Assembly: GCA_013166835.1 (NCBI GenBank)
Contig: JABLTI010000015.1
Span: 1-64,000, forward strand
DNA: 64,000 bases
Reading direction: 5' to 3'
Source: Promethearchaeati archaeon
GTDB taxonomy: Archaea > Asgardarchaeota > Heimdallarchaeia > JABLTI01
In this document: positions 23,923 through 32,050 of the stretch, piece by piece
How positions within the stretch are numbered: position 1 is the stretch's first letter
Layout of the letters: every line of letters begins with the position of its first letter
The notes under the pieces: model-generated
The model's database searches: none
Told to the model about the DNA's origin: nothing
Seen by the model: the letters and a program-made list of their open reading frames with translations, nothing else
Translations under genes and position numbers: made by a program

Positions 23923-25641
23923 TTAGATTACAATATAGAATTCAGCTAGTAGTCTCTCTTTAGTAGTACTTTCCATTAATTGTTTTAGTTGTCTAGATTT
24001 ATCTCGTTCTTTCTTCATTTCCTGTAATTGCATTTTCGCTTTTTCTCGAACTACTGGATCCTTTGAGTTTAACAATTTTTTGAGTTTAATACGCTCTTTC
24101 CTTTTTGACTCAACTTCATCTGGTTTTTCAGATCTCTTAGATTCGGTTAATAATTGAGTAGAGGCATCTCTGAGAGATTCTTCAAGTTGTTGCTCATCCA
24201 TTGAGTCAATTATACTTTCATAATCTTGTAAAACAATTCTGGTCTTAGGGAATTCTTCTCCTCTTCTTAATCTGCCAAAAGCTTTGCTTTTACTATCACA
24301 GAAGTAATGGAATTGAAAATTAGTTAATTCTTTTGCATTCATTTTCTTGTATTCCATTAACCATTGAACCTCATCAATAGTCAAAGTTACTTCATCAAGT
24401 AAAGTGATTTTTTTCAATTCAGTAGTAAAATAGGAATCTCTAATTTGTAAGGGAATAGGTCTCCCCCATTCCTGCATTTCATCTGTGAGTACTAGCAAGA
24501 ATGCTAAAGGATTATTATCAAATATATAATCTGGTAGTTGATCCTTGAAATTGTGTAGCGCTATTGCTTGAGCCGCTTTAATATATCCCTCAAGTTCATC
24601 TCTGTTTTCTTTAATTTCTTCTGGAGTGCCTAAGCTTTTGAGTAAACTTAATGCTCCAACTACTCCATGATCAAGTTCTACTTCACTTTTAAATTTAAAT
24701 TCAGGATGACCTTTTTCACTGCTTTGGAAATGTTGTACTGGTGGTATTGGTATTGAATCCAAATTAGTTCGTAATCCTAACTTGATCAGTTTTTGAGCTT
24801 CCTTTGATAATCCATCTGTTATGAAATCTAAATACGGTTTTGTATTCTTACTCGAGATATTTATCTCAAAAGGAACAACATCTAAATCCAACATGGGATA
24901 GCATTTGAGTATCTGGTTTAATAAGGAGTAATTAATTGATGTACTCATTTTTTGTAATGGATAACCAATATCATGAATTAATCCCATGACCCACCAAACT
25001 TTTTCTTTGATTAAATCCTTATCAATTTCAACTAAATCTGAAATATGATTAAGTAATGTTCCTCTCCCAAGATCTTGTTCAAGTAAGAAATCACCTAAGA
25101 CTGCTACTCTCAATTGATGCTCAGTATGATCTCGGTAGTATTTACCTGCACTAGTACTATAGAGAAAACTCTCAAGATCTGGCAAGGATTGAATTAAGTA
25201 TAAAATGCCTTCTGAATCAATACCTCTCTCAATTGCTACATCATATAATGCTGAAGAGAGATTTTTCCTTTTTCCTTTTATAAAATCAATATTAATATCA
25301 GGGACTCCTGATTGAGACAGCTCTTTTTGTAATTTGTCTGTAATACTACTGTGAATATTGGAAGTTAAATTAGAAATATAACTACCCAATGAACCTAAAC
25401 CTTCAAGTTTTTTTTGGGCTCCTTCTATATGTTTCTCAGCTTTCTTGAGCGATTCTTCCATATGGACCATATCTGGAAGGTCATGTTTAGCTTTTTCAAT
25501 ATCTTGAGCGATCTCAGGTCGTTTCTCTTCTAAGGCTTTCGAAACAGTTGCGACCAGATTTTTCGCCCATTCACTGAAACTAGAGCTTTCTTTAGTAATC
25601 CTTTGAAGAACCCAATCATCATTGATAATAAATTCAGGCAT
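23923..25641 (-). CDS. HD-domain protein with coiled-coil ends
   Basis: This 572-residue protein has a central HD-type metal site: HTEHQLRVAV near residue 180, then GLIHDIGYPL near residue 233 and DEMQEWGRP near 380. These match the H...HD...D signature of HD phosphohydrolases, which cleave phosphate esters, often of nucleotides. The N-terminal 120 residues and the C-terminal 100 residues (Lys/Glu-rich) are predicted coiled coils. An ATG at 25641 is used; a TTG lies 6 codons upstream. Neither has a clear ribosome-binding site. It is cytosolic. The substrate and any partner are unknown. Confidence 0.65.
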   Translation of the reverse strand: MPEFIINDDWVLQRITKESSSFSEWAKNLVATVSKALEEKRPEIAQDIEKAKHDLPDMVHMEESLKKAEKHIEGAQKKLEGLGSLGSYISNLTSNIHSSITDKLQKELSQSGVPDINIDFIKGKRKNLSSALYDVAIERGIDSEGILYLIQSLPDLESFLYSTSAGKYYRDHTEHQLRVAVLGDFLLEQDLGRGTLLNHISDLVEIDKDLIKEKVWWVMGLIHDIGYPLQKMSTSINYSLLNQILKCYPMLDLDVVPFEINISSKNTKPYLDFITDGLSKEAQKLIKLGLRTNLDSIPIPPVQHFQSSEKGHPEFKFKSEVELDHGVVGALSLLKSLGTPEEIKENRDELEGYIKAAQAIALHNFKDQLPDYIFDNNPLAFLLVLTDEMQEWGRPIPLQIRDSYFTTELKKITLLDEVTLTIDEVQWLMEYKKMNAKELTNFQFHYFCDSKSKAFGRLRRGEEFPKTRIVLQDYESIIDSMDEQQLEESLRDASTQLLTESKRSEKPDEVESKRKERIKLKKLLNSKDPVVREKAKMQLQEMKKERDKSRQLKQLMESTTKERLLAEFYIVI

Positions 25642-25751
25642 CTTAAAACACTTAAACAAAATATGAATTACTCAATAAAAACTATTCCTAGTTATTTCTT
25701 AACATCTAAGAAAAAAATCGGAATATAAAAAAAGAAAAAAAGGAAATTAGT

Positions 25752-26051
25752 CTATTTGACTAATTTGTTTAATTCTGTTTGAATTATAAAGTATCCATAA
25801 TATACAAAGCACAAGAGAAAAACTATCATAGCTTCTTGTTCTTTATATTTCACGATTCGATGCCATTCTTCTGTATATTTATATATGTAGTAAATATTAA
25901 CACCGGGTATAAATATAAACCAAATTGTTGGTAGTTCTGCACCCAATTCTGTTAATTCTTTACTTGTTTCATAAAGCCAGTATAACATATAAAGTCCGCA
26001 TGATATGATCATGAAGACGATTGTCATCATTGGATCTCTTTCTTTAACCAT
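25752..26051 (-). CDS. DUF4234 family small membrane protein, copy 1
   Basis: This 99-residue protein fits DUF4234: KERDPMMTIVFMIISCGLYMLYWLYETSKEL, then a second membrane segment (TIWFIFIPGVNIYYIYKY), then a third (AMIVFLLCFVYYGYFII) and a final QTELNKL. It shares this plan, the MVKER start and the QTELNKL/QSELNKL end with its neighbour at 26162, and the two have nearly identical upstream DNA. Function is unknown; DUF4234 proteins occur in clusters with TM2 proteins, as here. Confidence 0.72.
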   Translation of the reverse strand: MVKERDPMMTIVFMIISCGLYMLYWLYETSKELTELGAELPTIWFIFIPGVNIYYIYKYTEEWHRIVKYKEQEAMIVFLLCFVYYGYFIIQTELNKLVK

Positions 26052-26118
26052 TTTGTATCAACTACCTTGATATAGTGAAAAATTACAACTCTATTACTTA
26101 TTAAAATTTAGGAACGAG
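26052..26118 (-). repeat. Duplicated promoter/leader of the DUF4234 genes, copy 1
   Basis: On the plus strand the 22 bases just before the ATG are the same as those at 26465 (with TTGTATCAACTACCTTGATA shared), and the element TTATTAAAATTTAGGAACGA recurs about 45 bases further up in both (26098 and 26511). Spacing is conserved, so this is a copied promoter. Confidence 0.6.
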
Positions 26119-26161
26119 AAAATTCATACAATTATAAAAAAAGAATATATAATTAGCCTTA

Positions 26162-26464
26162 TTAGGCTAATTTGTTTAATTCACTTTGTATTACATAGAT
26201 TCCAATTGGGAAGACGAGCCACATTAATAGAAATGCAATTAATGCACTTGTATCAGATTTTGTTACTTTTTCCCAACCTTCAGAGTACTTGTAGAACCAG
26301 AAAATAGTTCCAACATAAGGTATGAGCCACATCCAAGCAGTTGGAATACCAGCTCCTTTTTCATTCATTTCATTTTTGGTGGATACACACCAGAAGAGCC
26401 ATGAAATACCTAAAGTACATAGACCCCATATAATTACCATTACTGGATTTCTTTCTTTAACCAT
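26162..26464 (-). CDS. DUF4234 family small membrane protein, copy 2
   Basis: This 100-residue paralog of the previous entry begins MVKERNPVMVIIWGLCTLGI and ends YVIQSELNKLA. Three membrane segments and a central conserved P-x-x-W-(F/M)-x-x-(I)-P stretch (PTAWMWLIPYVGTIFWFYKY) are visible. The promoter region is a copy of that of 25752-26051, so the genes arose by a recent tandem duplication of a whole transcription unit. Confidence 0.72.
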   Translation of the reverse strand: MVKERNPVMVIIWGLCTLGISWLFWCVSTKNEMNEKGAGIPTAWMWLIPYVGTIFWFYKYSEGWEKVTKSDTSALIAFLLMWLVFPIGIYVIQSELNKLA

Positions 26465-26531
26465 TTTGTATCAACTACCTTGATATTGCAGAAAATAAAC
26501 ATTAACTAGTTTATTAAAATTTAGGAACGAG
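26465..26531 (-). repeat. Duplicated promoter/leader of the DUF4234 genes, copy 2
   Basis: Second copy of the element described at 26052-26118. The central 25 bases between the two conserved blocks have diverged, which suggests that the blocks themselves (leader and a regulator-binding or BRE/TATA region) are under selection. Confidence 0.6.
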
Positions 26532-26651
26532 CATTGAAAATGATAAATGATGAAATTTAACAAAAACTCCATTAGGAAAAGATTGATAAATAATAAATTA
26601 CAAAAATAAAGAATGTTGACGTTATAGTCAATATTAATAGAGGCGAAAAAA

Positions 26652-26846
26652 ATGGCAGGAGAAACAGACAAAATCATAATGATTTTAGTAACATTTTTCT
26701 TGGGTTATTTAGGAATTCATAGATTCATAAAGGGACATTGGCTATCAGGCATTGTTTACTTATGCACTGGTGGATTATTAACTATCGGTGTTTGGATAGA
26801 CCTTATTTGGATTATTATGGATAAGCCATTAATGTGGCAAAGTTAA
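26652..26846 (+). CDS. TM2 domain protein
   Basis: This 64-residue protein is a bare TM2 domain: a first membrane helix (IIMILVTFFLGYLGIHRFIKG) with the typical G-x-x-G-x-H-R-F loop, a second helix (IVYLCTGGLLTIGVWIDLIWI) and the closing IMDKPL. AGAGGCG precedes the ATG. TM2 domains occur in archaea, bacteria and animals, without one agreed function. It is followed by a strong terminator. Confidence 0.82.
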   Translation: MAGETDKIIMILVTFFLGYLGIHRFIKGHWLSGIVYLCTGGLLTIGVWIDLIWIIMDKPLMWQS

Positions 26847-26861
26847 TTCAATAACCCAATT

Positions 26862-26883
26862 TCAATGAAATTATTTTCATTGA
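26862..26883 (+). terminator. Terminator hairpin after TM2 gene 1
   Basis: TCAATGAAA (26862-26870) pairs with TTTCATTGA (26875-26883) over a 4-base loop, then a T run. Confidence 0.65.
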
Positions 26884-27038
26884 TCTCTCTTTTTTTTTCT
26901 AAAAATGATCAGAAATTTCTTATGTTATTATTTTTGATAACTATTTGTTTGTTTTGCAATTTCTAAAGAGAAAAAATTATATTTAAAATAACTAATACAA
27001 AATTTGATTATAATTTTGTAATATATAAGGAAATTAAA

Positions 27039-27233
27039 ATGGCAAGTGATAGCAAAATAGTAGATTTTCTCCTAGCCTTCTTTCTTGGCTTTGGAGTCTT
27101 TAGATTCATAAAAGGGTATAAGACATCAGCGATAGTCAAACTAATTTTATGGCTAGTTGGTGTTAGCTTTATCTGGTGGGTAATTGACTGGGTTTTTGTC
27201 TTACTTGACAAAAAACTACTCTGGCCAGAATAA
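27039..27233 (+). CDS. TM2-like small membrane protein
   Basis: This 64-residue paralog of the TM2 protein at 26652 has a shortened first loop (LAFFLGFGVFRFIKGYKTSAIVK lacks the His of the motif) and a second helix (LILWLVGVSFIWWVIDWVFVLL) ending in DKKLLWPE. It has its own TATA-like region and a terminator hairpin of similar sequence to that of its neighbour. Confidence 0.72.
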   Translation: MASDSKIVDFLLAFFLGFGVFRFIKGYKTSAIVKLILWLVGVSFIWWVIDWVFVLLDKKLLWPE

Positions 27234-27235
27234 AA

Positions 27236-27258
27236 ATCATTGAATTTTTTTCAATGAT
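27236..27258 (+). terminator. Terminator hairpin after TM2 gene 2
   Basis: ATCATTGAA (27236-27244) pairs with TTCAATGAT (27250-27258) over five T residues, followed by a long T run. Confidence 0.65.
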
Positions 27259-27514
27259 ATTCTTTTTTTTTCCCCTTTTTCTAATGCAAGTAATCGCTGT
27301 GATTTTTTCTGTTGTTATTGTAAATTTAAATTACAATCAGCATTAAATATTAATTATCAAAAGATAAAAGTCATATCAATGAATGATGTAAAAATAAATA
27401 AGAAAAGTATATATTTAAATAAAGTTAATTTCGTTATTGGTTGGTTTTTGAATAGATATATTAAAAGAAGATACTGTTTATTAAAAAATAGGATAACTAT
27501 AAGGAGAAAAAAAA

Positions 27515-27952
27515 ATGTCTCAAAATGTTCAAGGAACAAGATCATATTTCTTGTGGGTATTTCTAGGAATTATTACATTAGGTATATGTTTTATTGTATA
27601 CAATTTGTTGAATTTCTTGGATTTGGATGAGCACCATAACAGATATGCAACAAAAGAAAATGCTCCTTCAACGAATTCACAAGCTTGGTTAATGGTTCTA
27701 CTGTGTATTTTTGTACCAGTAGTAGGAGGATTAATTGCTTTATACATCAAATATTCAAAACTACATGATCACTTAGCAGTATATCAAGGAGCCCCAAATA
27801 TCCCTGATGGTTTGAGTATTGTATTGATAAGCTTGTTATTGTCTTTGTTAAGTGCTGGAATTGTATTCTTCTATTTTGAATGGAAATGGCAACATGTATT
27901 TAATGAGCACAATCGCTGGCATGCTCGCCAAGAAACACAAGGAACAAGATAA
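27515..27952 (+). CDS. DUF4234-like membrane protein, two-unit form
   Basis: This 145-residue protein has three to four membrane segments (about residues 12-30, 54-75 and 98-120). The opening RSYFLWVFLGIITLGICFIVYNL is the DUF4234 start, and the ends of both halves share the (L)-(D/N)-E-H-(H)-N-R motif (LDEHHNR and FNEHNRW). That internal likeness suggests a duplicated unit. AAGGAGA precedes the ATG. It closes the cluster of five small membrane proteins between 25.7 and 28 kb. Confidence 0.65.
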   Translation: MSQNVQGTRSYFLWVFLGIITLGICFIVYNLLNFLDLDEHHNRYATKENAPSTNSQAWLMVLLCIFVPVVGGLIALYIKYSKLHDHLAVYQGAPNIPDGLSIVLISLLLSLLSAGIVFFYFEWKWQHVFNEHNRWHARQETQGTR

Positions 27953-27962
27953 AAAATTTTGA

Positions 27963-27980
27963 GAAGGAAAAATATCCTTC
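27963..27980 (+). terminator. Terminator hairpin after the DUF4234-like gene
   Basis: GAAGGA (27963-27968) pairs with TCCTTC (27975-27980) over a 6-base loop, followed by a run of T. Confidence 0.6.
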
Positions 27981-28073
27981 ATTTTTTTTTTAAAAATTTA
28001 GATAGATAATTTAACTTCTAAAAGCAATAAATATTAATACACATGTTCGTTTTATTTAAATGAAATTCCTAAT

Positions 28074-28139
28074 GGAGGATATGATGTGAAAAACTGGAGG
28101 CGATGTTGGGTCTTCGCCTTGGCTAATACTACTTTCTAG
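28074..28139 (+). other. Possible leader peptide with hairpin, upstream of valS
   Basis: The 540 bases between the membrane protein gene and valS hold no long gene. GGAGGA (28074-28079), the best ribosome-binding site in the area, stands 6 bases before a GTG at 28086 that opens a 17-codon frame (MKNWRRCWVFALANTTF) closed by TAG at 28137. Inside it AGGCGA (28098-28103) pairs with TCGCCT (28114-28119). The segment is clearly richer in G+C than its surroundings. A leader peptide or a small structured RNA would both fit. The rest of the spacer up to 28470 shows nothing I can name. Confidence 0.35.
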
Positions 28140-28496
28140 TTTTCTTTCCCAAATTATTCTAGATTTTAAGAAAATTCTTTCTTTTGATAATAATGGATCT
28201 ATAAATTATCGAAGAAATCAGAAAATCATTGAATTGAAAACTAATTCTATTCTTTGTTGCATTAGTCAAGCTTTAACTTTTGGTTATCCAGAACCATTAT
28301 CATCTGGAAATTATAATAAGAGAATAACTGGTAAGATAGACTATCATAGAACCAGCAAAAAAGCTTTTAATGTCTTTTGTGCGACAAAACAAAGAAAAAA
28401 GCGAATAATTCAGAATGAAAATCGCTGCAAGTATTTGCTGAGAAGGATAGATGATATCCTTTGCATTACTAAGGAGAAATGGAAGGAGCAAATAAG

Positions 28497-30989
28497 ATGA
28501 ACAAGAAAAATGATAAAACAAAAGAGCAAGGACCACAGCCCAAATTAGATAAGCACTATAACATAACTGAAACAGAAAGAAAGTTACAGGATCTATGGGC
28601 ATCAGAAGAACACTACAAAGAAATCTATAGCTTTGACTTTGAAGATACAGATAAACCATTATTTGCTATTGATACTCCCCCACCATTTACTAGTGGGATA
28701 TTACATATGGGGCACGCTTATTGGACTTCCATATCAGATCTGATTGGTAGATACAAGCGAATGCAAGGATTCAATGTTATTCTTCCACAAGGCTGGGATT
28801 GTCAAGGATTACCTACTGAATTAAAGGTTCAATATAAGTGGAATATTCCTCGTTCAAATCGTGAGTTGTTCAGAGCAAAATGCAAAGAATGGACTCAAGA
28901 AATGATTGATGATATGAAAGATTCCATGAAACAAATTGGTTACCGTCCAGATTGGGAGGAATTCGAGTATAAAACAATGGATCCGGAATATCAAGCTACC
29001 GTTCAAAAAACATTGATACAAATGCATCAAGTTGGTGATGTTTATGTTGATAATTTTCCCAATATGTGGTGTACCTATTGTGGAACCAGTATAGCTCAAG
29101 CAGAGACTGGTTATCTCGAGAAGAAAGGTTTCATGAATTGGGTTAAATTCCCTATTGCAGGTGAGAAAGATCAATTTATTGAAATTGCTACTTCCAGACC
29201 TGAACTTATTCCTGCTTGTCAAGCAATTCTCATTCATCCGAGTGATAAGCGATTCAAGAAATTCCAAGGGAAGAAAGCTCTCATACCTTTACTTGAAAAA
29301 GAGATTCCTATTATTATTGACAAAGATGTTGACATGGAGTTTGGTACTGGAGCTGTAATGAATTGTACCTTTGGTGATGAACAAGACATCAAGTGGCAAC
29401 AAAGACATAGTTTACCTATCTCAAGTATTGTTTCCCCAGACGGTCTTCTGCAAAATACCGGGTTACAGTATGATGGAATGCTAATTAAAGATGCTCAAAG
29501 AGAAATATCCATTGATTTGAATAAAAAAGGCTTTATGATAAAACAAGAACGAATCAAGCATCGTGTTTTATGTCATACAGAGCGAGGTGACTGTGAGACT
29601 CCAATGGAGTTTCTTACAACAAAACAATATATGATCAAAATCAAAGATTTCGCTCCTGATTTGATAAAAGCTGCAAAGAAGATGAAGTGGTACCCAAGTT
29701 TCTATCTAAGAAGAGCAACTGATTGGATAGGTGCTTTAGAATGGGATTGGATAATTTCGCGTCAAAGATTGTTTGGAACTCCTATTCCTTTCTGGAGTTG
29801 CAGTGATTGCAATGAAGTTATTGCTCCCTCAGAAGATTCAGAATTTCCTATAGATACTTCGTTTACTCCCTCACCAATTAAGAAATGTCCAAAATGTGGG
29901 TCCTCAAGCATAAAAGGAACACAAGATATTTGTGATGTATGGGTTGACTCGAGTCTAACAGCATTAATTATCACAAGATGGTTTGAGGATCCTGAATTTG
30001 CTAAGAAATGGATTACAAAGGATTCACCAGCAATTCTTAGATTACAAGGACATGATATTATTCGAACTTGGTATACTTATACAACTTTTCGAACATTGAA
30101 GCTTACTGATGGACTGTTTCCATATGGTAATGTTTTGATTAATGGTCATGTTCTCGGACCAGATTCTATGAAGATGTCAAAATCTCGTGATAATGTTGTT
30201 GACCCTCGAGATGGTATTGAGAAATTTGGAGCAGATGCTATTAGGCAAACAATATTAGGTAAGAAAGTTGGTTCAGACTTTCCTTTCCAATGGGATAAAG
30301 CACAGTATGGTAAATCTTTCCTACAAAAACTGTGGTCTGTTTCAAGATATCTCAGCATTTTCATTGATGATATTCCTGAGAGTAAACCAAAGTATTCTCC
30401 GATAGATATTTGGCTGCTTTCTGAGCTCGAATCAGCAAGAAAAGAAATCACAAGAACAATGGATATTTATGAATTTCATACAAGCTTGAAGATTATTCAT
30501 GAATTCACTTGGAGTAAACTCTGTGATAATTACTTGGAAAGTGTAAAACCCATTTTTAGATCTGAAGATTTAGCTCGTTCATCAACTGTTAAACAAATAC
30601 TCAAAGACACTTTATGGTCAGTTTTACGTTTGCTAGCACCATTCTGTCCACATGTTTCAGAAGAAATTTACCTAAACATGTTCAAGGACGAAATCGGAAA
30701 AATATCCATTCATGCGACTGATTGGCCAGCTAAAGATAAGAAAAATTATGATCCGAAAGAAATCGAGCTCGGAGCATTACTCATAGAAATCATAGCACTT
30801 GGGAGACAACAAAAAGCAAATATGAGATTAGCTTTGAATGAACCAATTAAACTAGCTACAATCACCATTTCAAAAGAATATCATTCAAAGATTAAAGAAC
30901 ATCAAGAATTACTCAAATTACCTCTACACATTTCCGAGATAAAATTGACTTCCGGAGAAGAATTAACCATTAAGATAGATAAAGAATAG
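28497..30989 (+). CDS. valS: Valyl-tRNA synthetase, archaeal type
   Basis: This 830-residue class I synthetase charges tRNA-Val in the cytosol. The HIGH motif is HMGH (residues 70-73) within DTPPPFTSGILHMGHAYW, and KMSKS lies at 559-563. The order IATSRPELIPACQA (editing domain), DWIGALEWDWIISRQRLFGTPIPFW, CPKCG zinc knuckle and the C-terminal anticodon-binding domain match archaeal ValRS. An isoleucyl or leucyl enzyme would differ in the editing and RQR-(V/L)-FGTPIP segments. The ATG at 28497 is preferred over 28479 because GGAAGGAG (28481-28488) then has normal spacing. A possible leader element lies 350 bases upstream. Confidence 0.88.
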   Translation: MNKKNDKTKEQGPQPKLDKHYNITETERKLQDLWASEEHYKEIYSFDFEDTDKPLFAIDTPPPFTSGILHMGHAYWTSISDLIGRYKRMQGFNVILPQGWDCQGLPTELKVQYKWNIPRSNRELFRAKCKEWTQEMIDDMKDSMKQIGYRPDWEEFEYKTMDPEYQATVQKTLIQMHQVGDVYVDNFPNMWCTYCGTSIAQAETGYLEKKGFMNWVKFPIAGEKDQFIEIATSRPELIPACQAILIHPSDKRFKKFQGKKALIPLLEKEIPIIIDKDVDMEFGTGAVMNCTFGDEQDIKWQQRHSLPISSIVSPDGLLQNTGLQYDGMLIKDAQREISIDLNKKGFMIKQERIKHRVLCHTERGDCETPMEFLTTKQYMIKIKDFAPDLIKAAKKMKWYPSFYLRRATDWIGALEWDWIISRQRLFGTPIPFWSCSDCNEVIAPSEDSEFPIDTSFTPSPIKKCPKCGSSSIKGTQDICDVWVDSSLTALIITRWFEDPEFAKKWITKDSPAILRLQGHDIIRTWYTYTTFRTLKLTDGLFPYGNVLINGHVLGPDSMKMSKSRDNVVDPRDGIEKFGADAIRQTILGKKVGSDFPFQWDKAQYGKSFLQKLWSVSRYLSIFIDDIPESKPKYSPIDIWLLSELESARKEITRTMDIYEFHTSLKIIHEFTWSKLCDNYLESVKPIFRSEDLARSSTVKQILKDTLWSVLRLLAPFCPHVSEEIYLNMFKDEIGKISIHATDWPAKDKKNYDPKEIELGALLIEIIALGRQQKANMRLALNEPIKLATITISKEYHSKIKEHQELLKLPLHISEIKLTSGEELTIKIDKE

Positions 30990-31004
30990 AAGAATTATTC
31001 TTCT
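30988..31004 (+). terminator. Terminator hairpin at the end of valS
   Basis: AGAAGAAT (30988-30995) pairs with ATTCTTCT (30997-31004), overlapping the stop codon region and followed by T-rich DNA. Confidence 0.45.
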
Positions 31005-31133
31005 TTTTCTTAATTTTTTTTCAAATAACCATCTGTTTCTATTTCTTTACCATTTAATAGAAACCCTTTTGAATTATTTTTATTCCCTTTAGTCGGTCCA
31101 GATGTACCAAAAAATTGGTGTGGTTTAAAAGAA

Positions 31134-32036
31134 ATGATAGGTGAAATATGGTTTTCACAAGTTTTCGGTCAATGGGGATGGTTAATTGCTTTATCTATCG
31201 CTATTGGAGTAAACGTTCCAATTTTTGTTTGGGTCAGGATAAAAAGACATCTAACACCCTTTGCTTGTCTGCTTGCAGGTTTTTTCGGGATAGCTTATTG
31301 GATGATTCATCCGATTTTTTATGCGCTCCTGTTTGCATTTTTCATTTCCAGTAGTATATTGACTAATTATCGTAAAAAGGATAAGAAAGATATCCAGGAT
31401 AAATTCGAGAAAGGTGGAGAAAGGGACACATCTCAAGTTTTGGCAAATGGTTTAGGCGGATTCATTTTCGCTGTAGGTTATTTGTTAACCTTTCTTTTAT
31501 CTACAAATATCATTATTTCAAATGCTTTTATTTTTGCATTTATAGCAACAATTGGAACAGTTAACGCAGATACTTGGGGAACAGAAATTGGAATTTTATC
31601 TAATGATCAACCATATTGGATTCTTAATCTCAGTAAAAAAGTGGATAGAGGAACTTCCGGAGGAGTATCACTAAAAGGTACTGCTGCTTCGTTTATAGGA
31701 GCCTTAATTATCACATTAGTTGCGTTATTAATTGAGATATTTTGGAAAAGTCCCGTACCAGATGTTTCAACTTGGCAAATTTATCTCTTTATCCCCTTGA
31801 CAAGTATTTTTGGTTTTATCGGGGGGATAATTGACAGCATGTTCGGAGCTTCCATACAAGGATTCTTTGAGTGTACAGTATGTGGGAAAGGAACGGAAAA
31901 AAGAGAACACTGTGGCGAACCTACAAAATTGTTGCGAGGAAATGAGTGGTTTAGAAATGATCATGTTAATTACTGGGCATCCTTTTTAGCTGGATTGCTT
32001 ATGTTTGGTGTTAGTTGTTTAGCATTTCTAATATAA
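31134..32036 (+). CDS. DUF92/TMEM19 family membrane protein (VTE6-like)
   Basis: This 300-residue protein has about six to seven membrane segments and the DUF92 signatures NADTWGTEIGILS near residue 144, and DRGTSGGVSLKGTAAS near 170. It ends with a Cys/His-rich loop (CTVCGKGTEKREHCG) before two last membrane helices. The plant member VTE6 phosphorylates phytyl phosphate to phytyl diphosphate; archaeal members are uncharacterised. With the VTE5-like kinase at 21341 it could turn a C20 isoprenol into its diphosphate for lipid synthesis, which is an inference. It is convergent with the DRG-like gene. Confidence 0.8.
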   Translation: MIGEIWFSQVFGQWGWLIALSIAIGVNVPIFVWVRIKRHLTPFACLLAGFFGIAYWMIHPIFYALLFAFFISSSILTNYRKKDKKDIQDKFEKGGERDTSQVLANGLGGFIFAVGYLLTFLLSTNIIISNAFIFAFIATIGTVNADTWGTEIGILSNDQPYWILNLSKKVDRGTSGGVSLKGTAASFIGALIITLVALLIEIFWKSPVPDVSTWQIYLFIPLTSIFGFIGGIIDSMFGASIQGFFECTVCGKGTEKREHCGEPTKLLRGNEWFRNDHVNYWASFLAGLLMFGVSCLAFLI

Positions 32037-32050
32037 GATTGAATCAATCT
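32036..32050. terminator. Hairpin between convergent genes
   Basis: AGATTG (32036-32041) pairs with CAATCT (32045-32050), spanning the 7-base gap between the two stop codons; it could slow transcription from both sides. Confidence 0.35.

Noticed and set aside
28081-28139. Box C/D small RNA
   Set aside because: ATGATGT is close to box C, but no box D (CTGA) stands at the right distance and no terminal stem closes it.
28234-28500. Plus-strand frame of 88 codons upstream of valS
   Set aside because: TTG start without ribosome-binding site, composition typical of noncoding DNA, and overlap with the valS start region.
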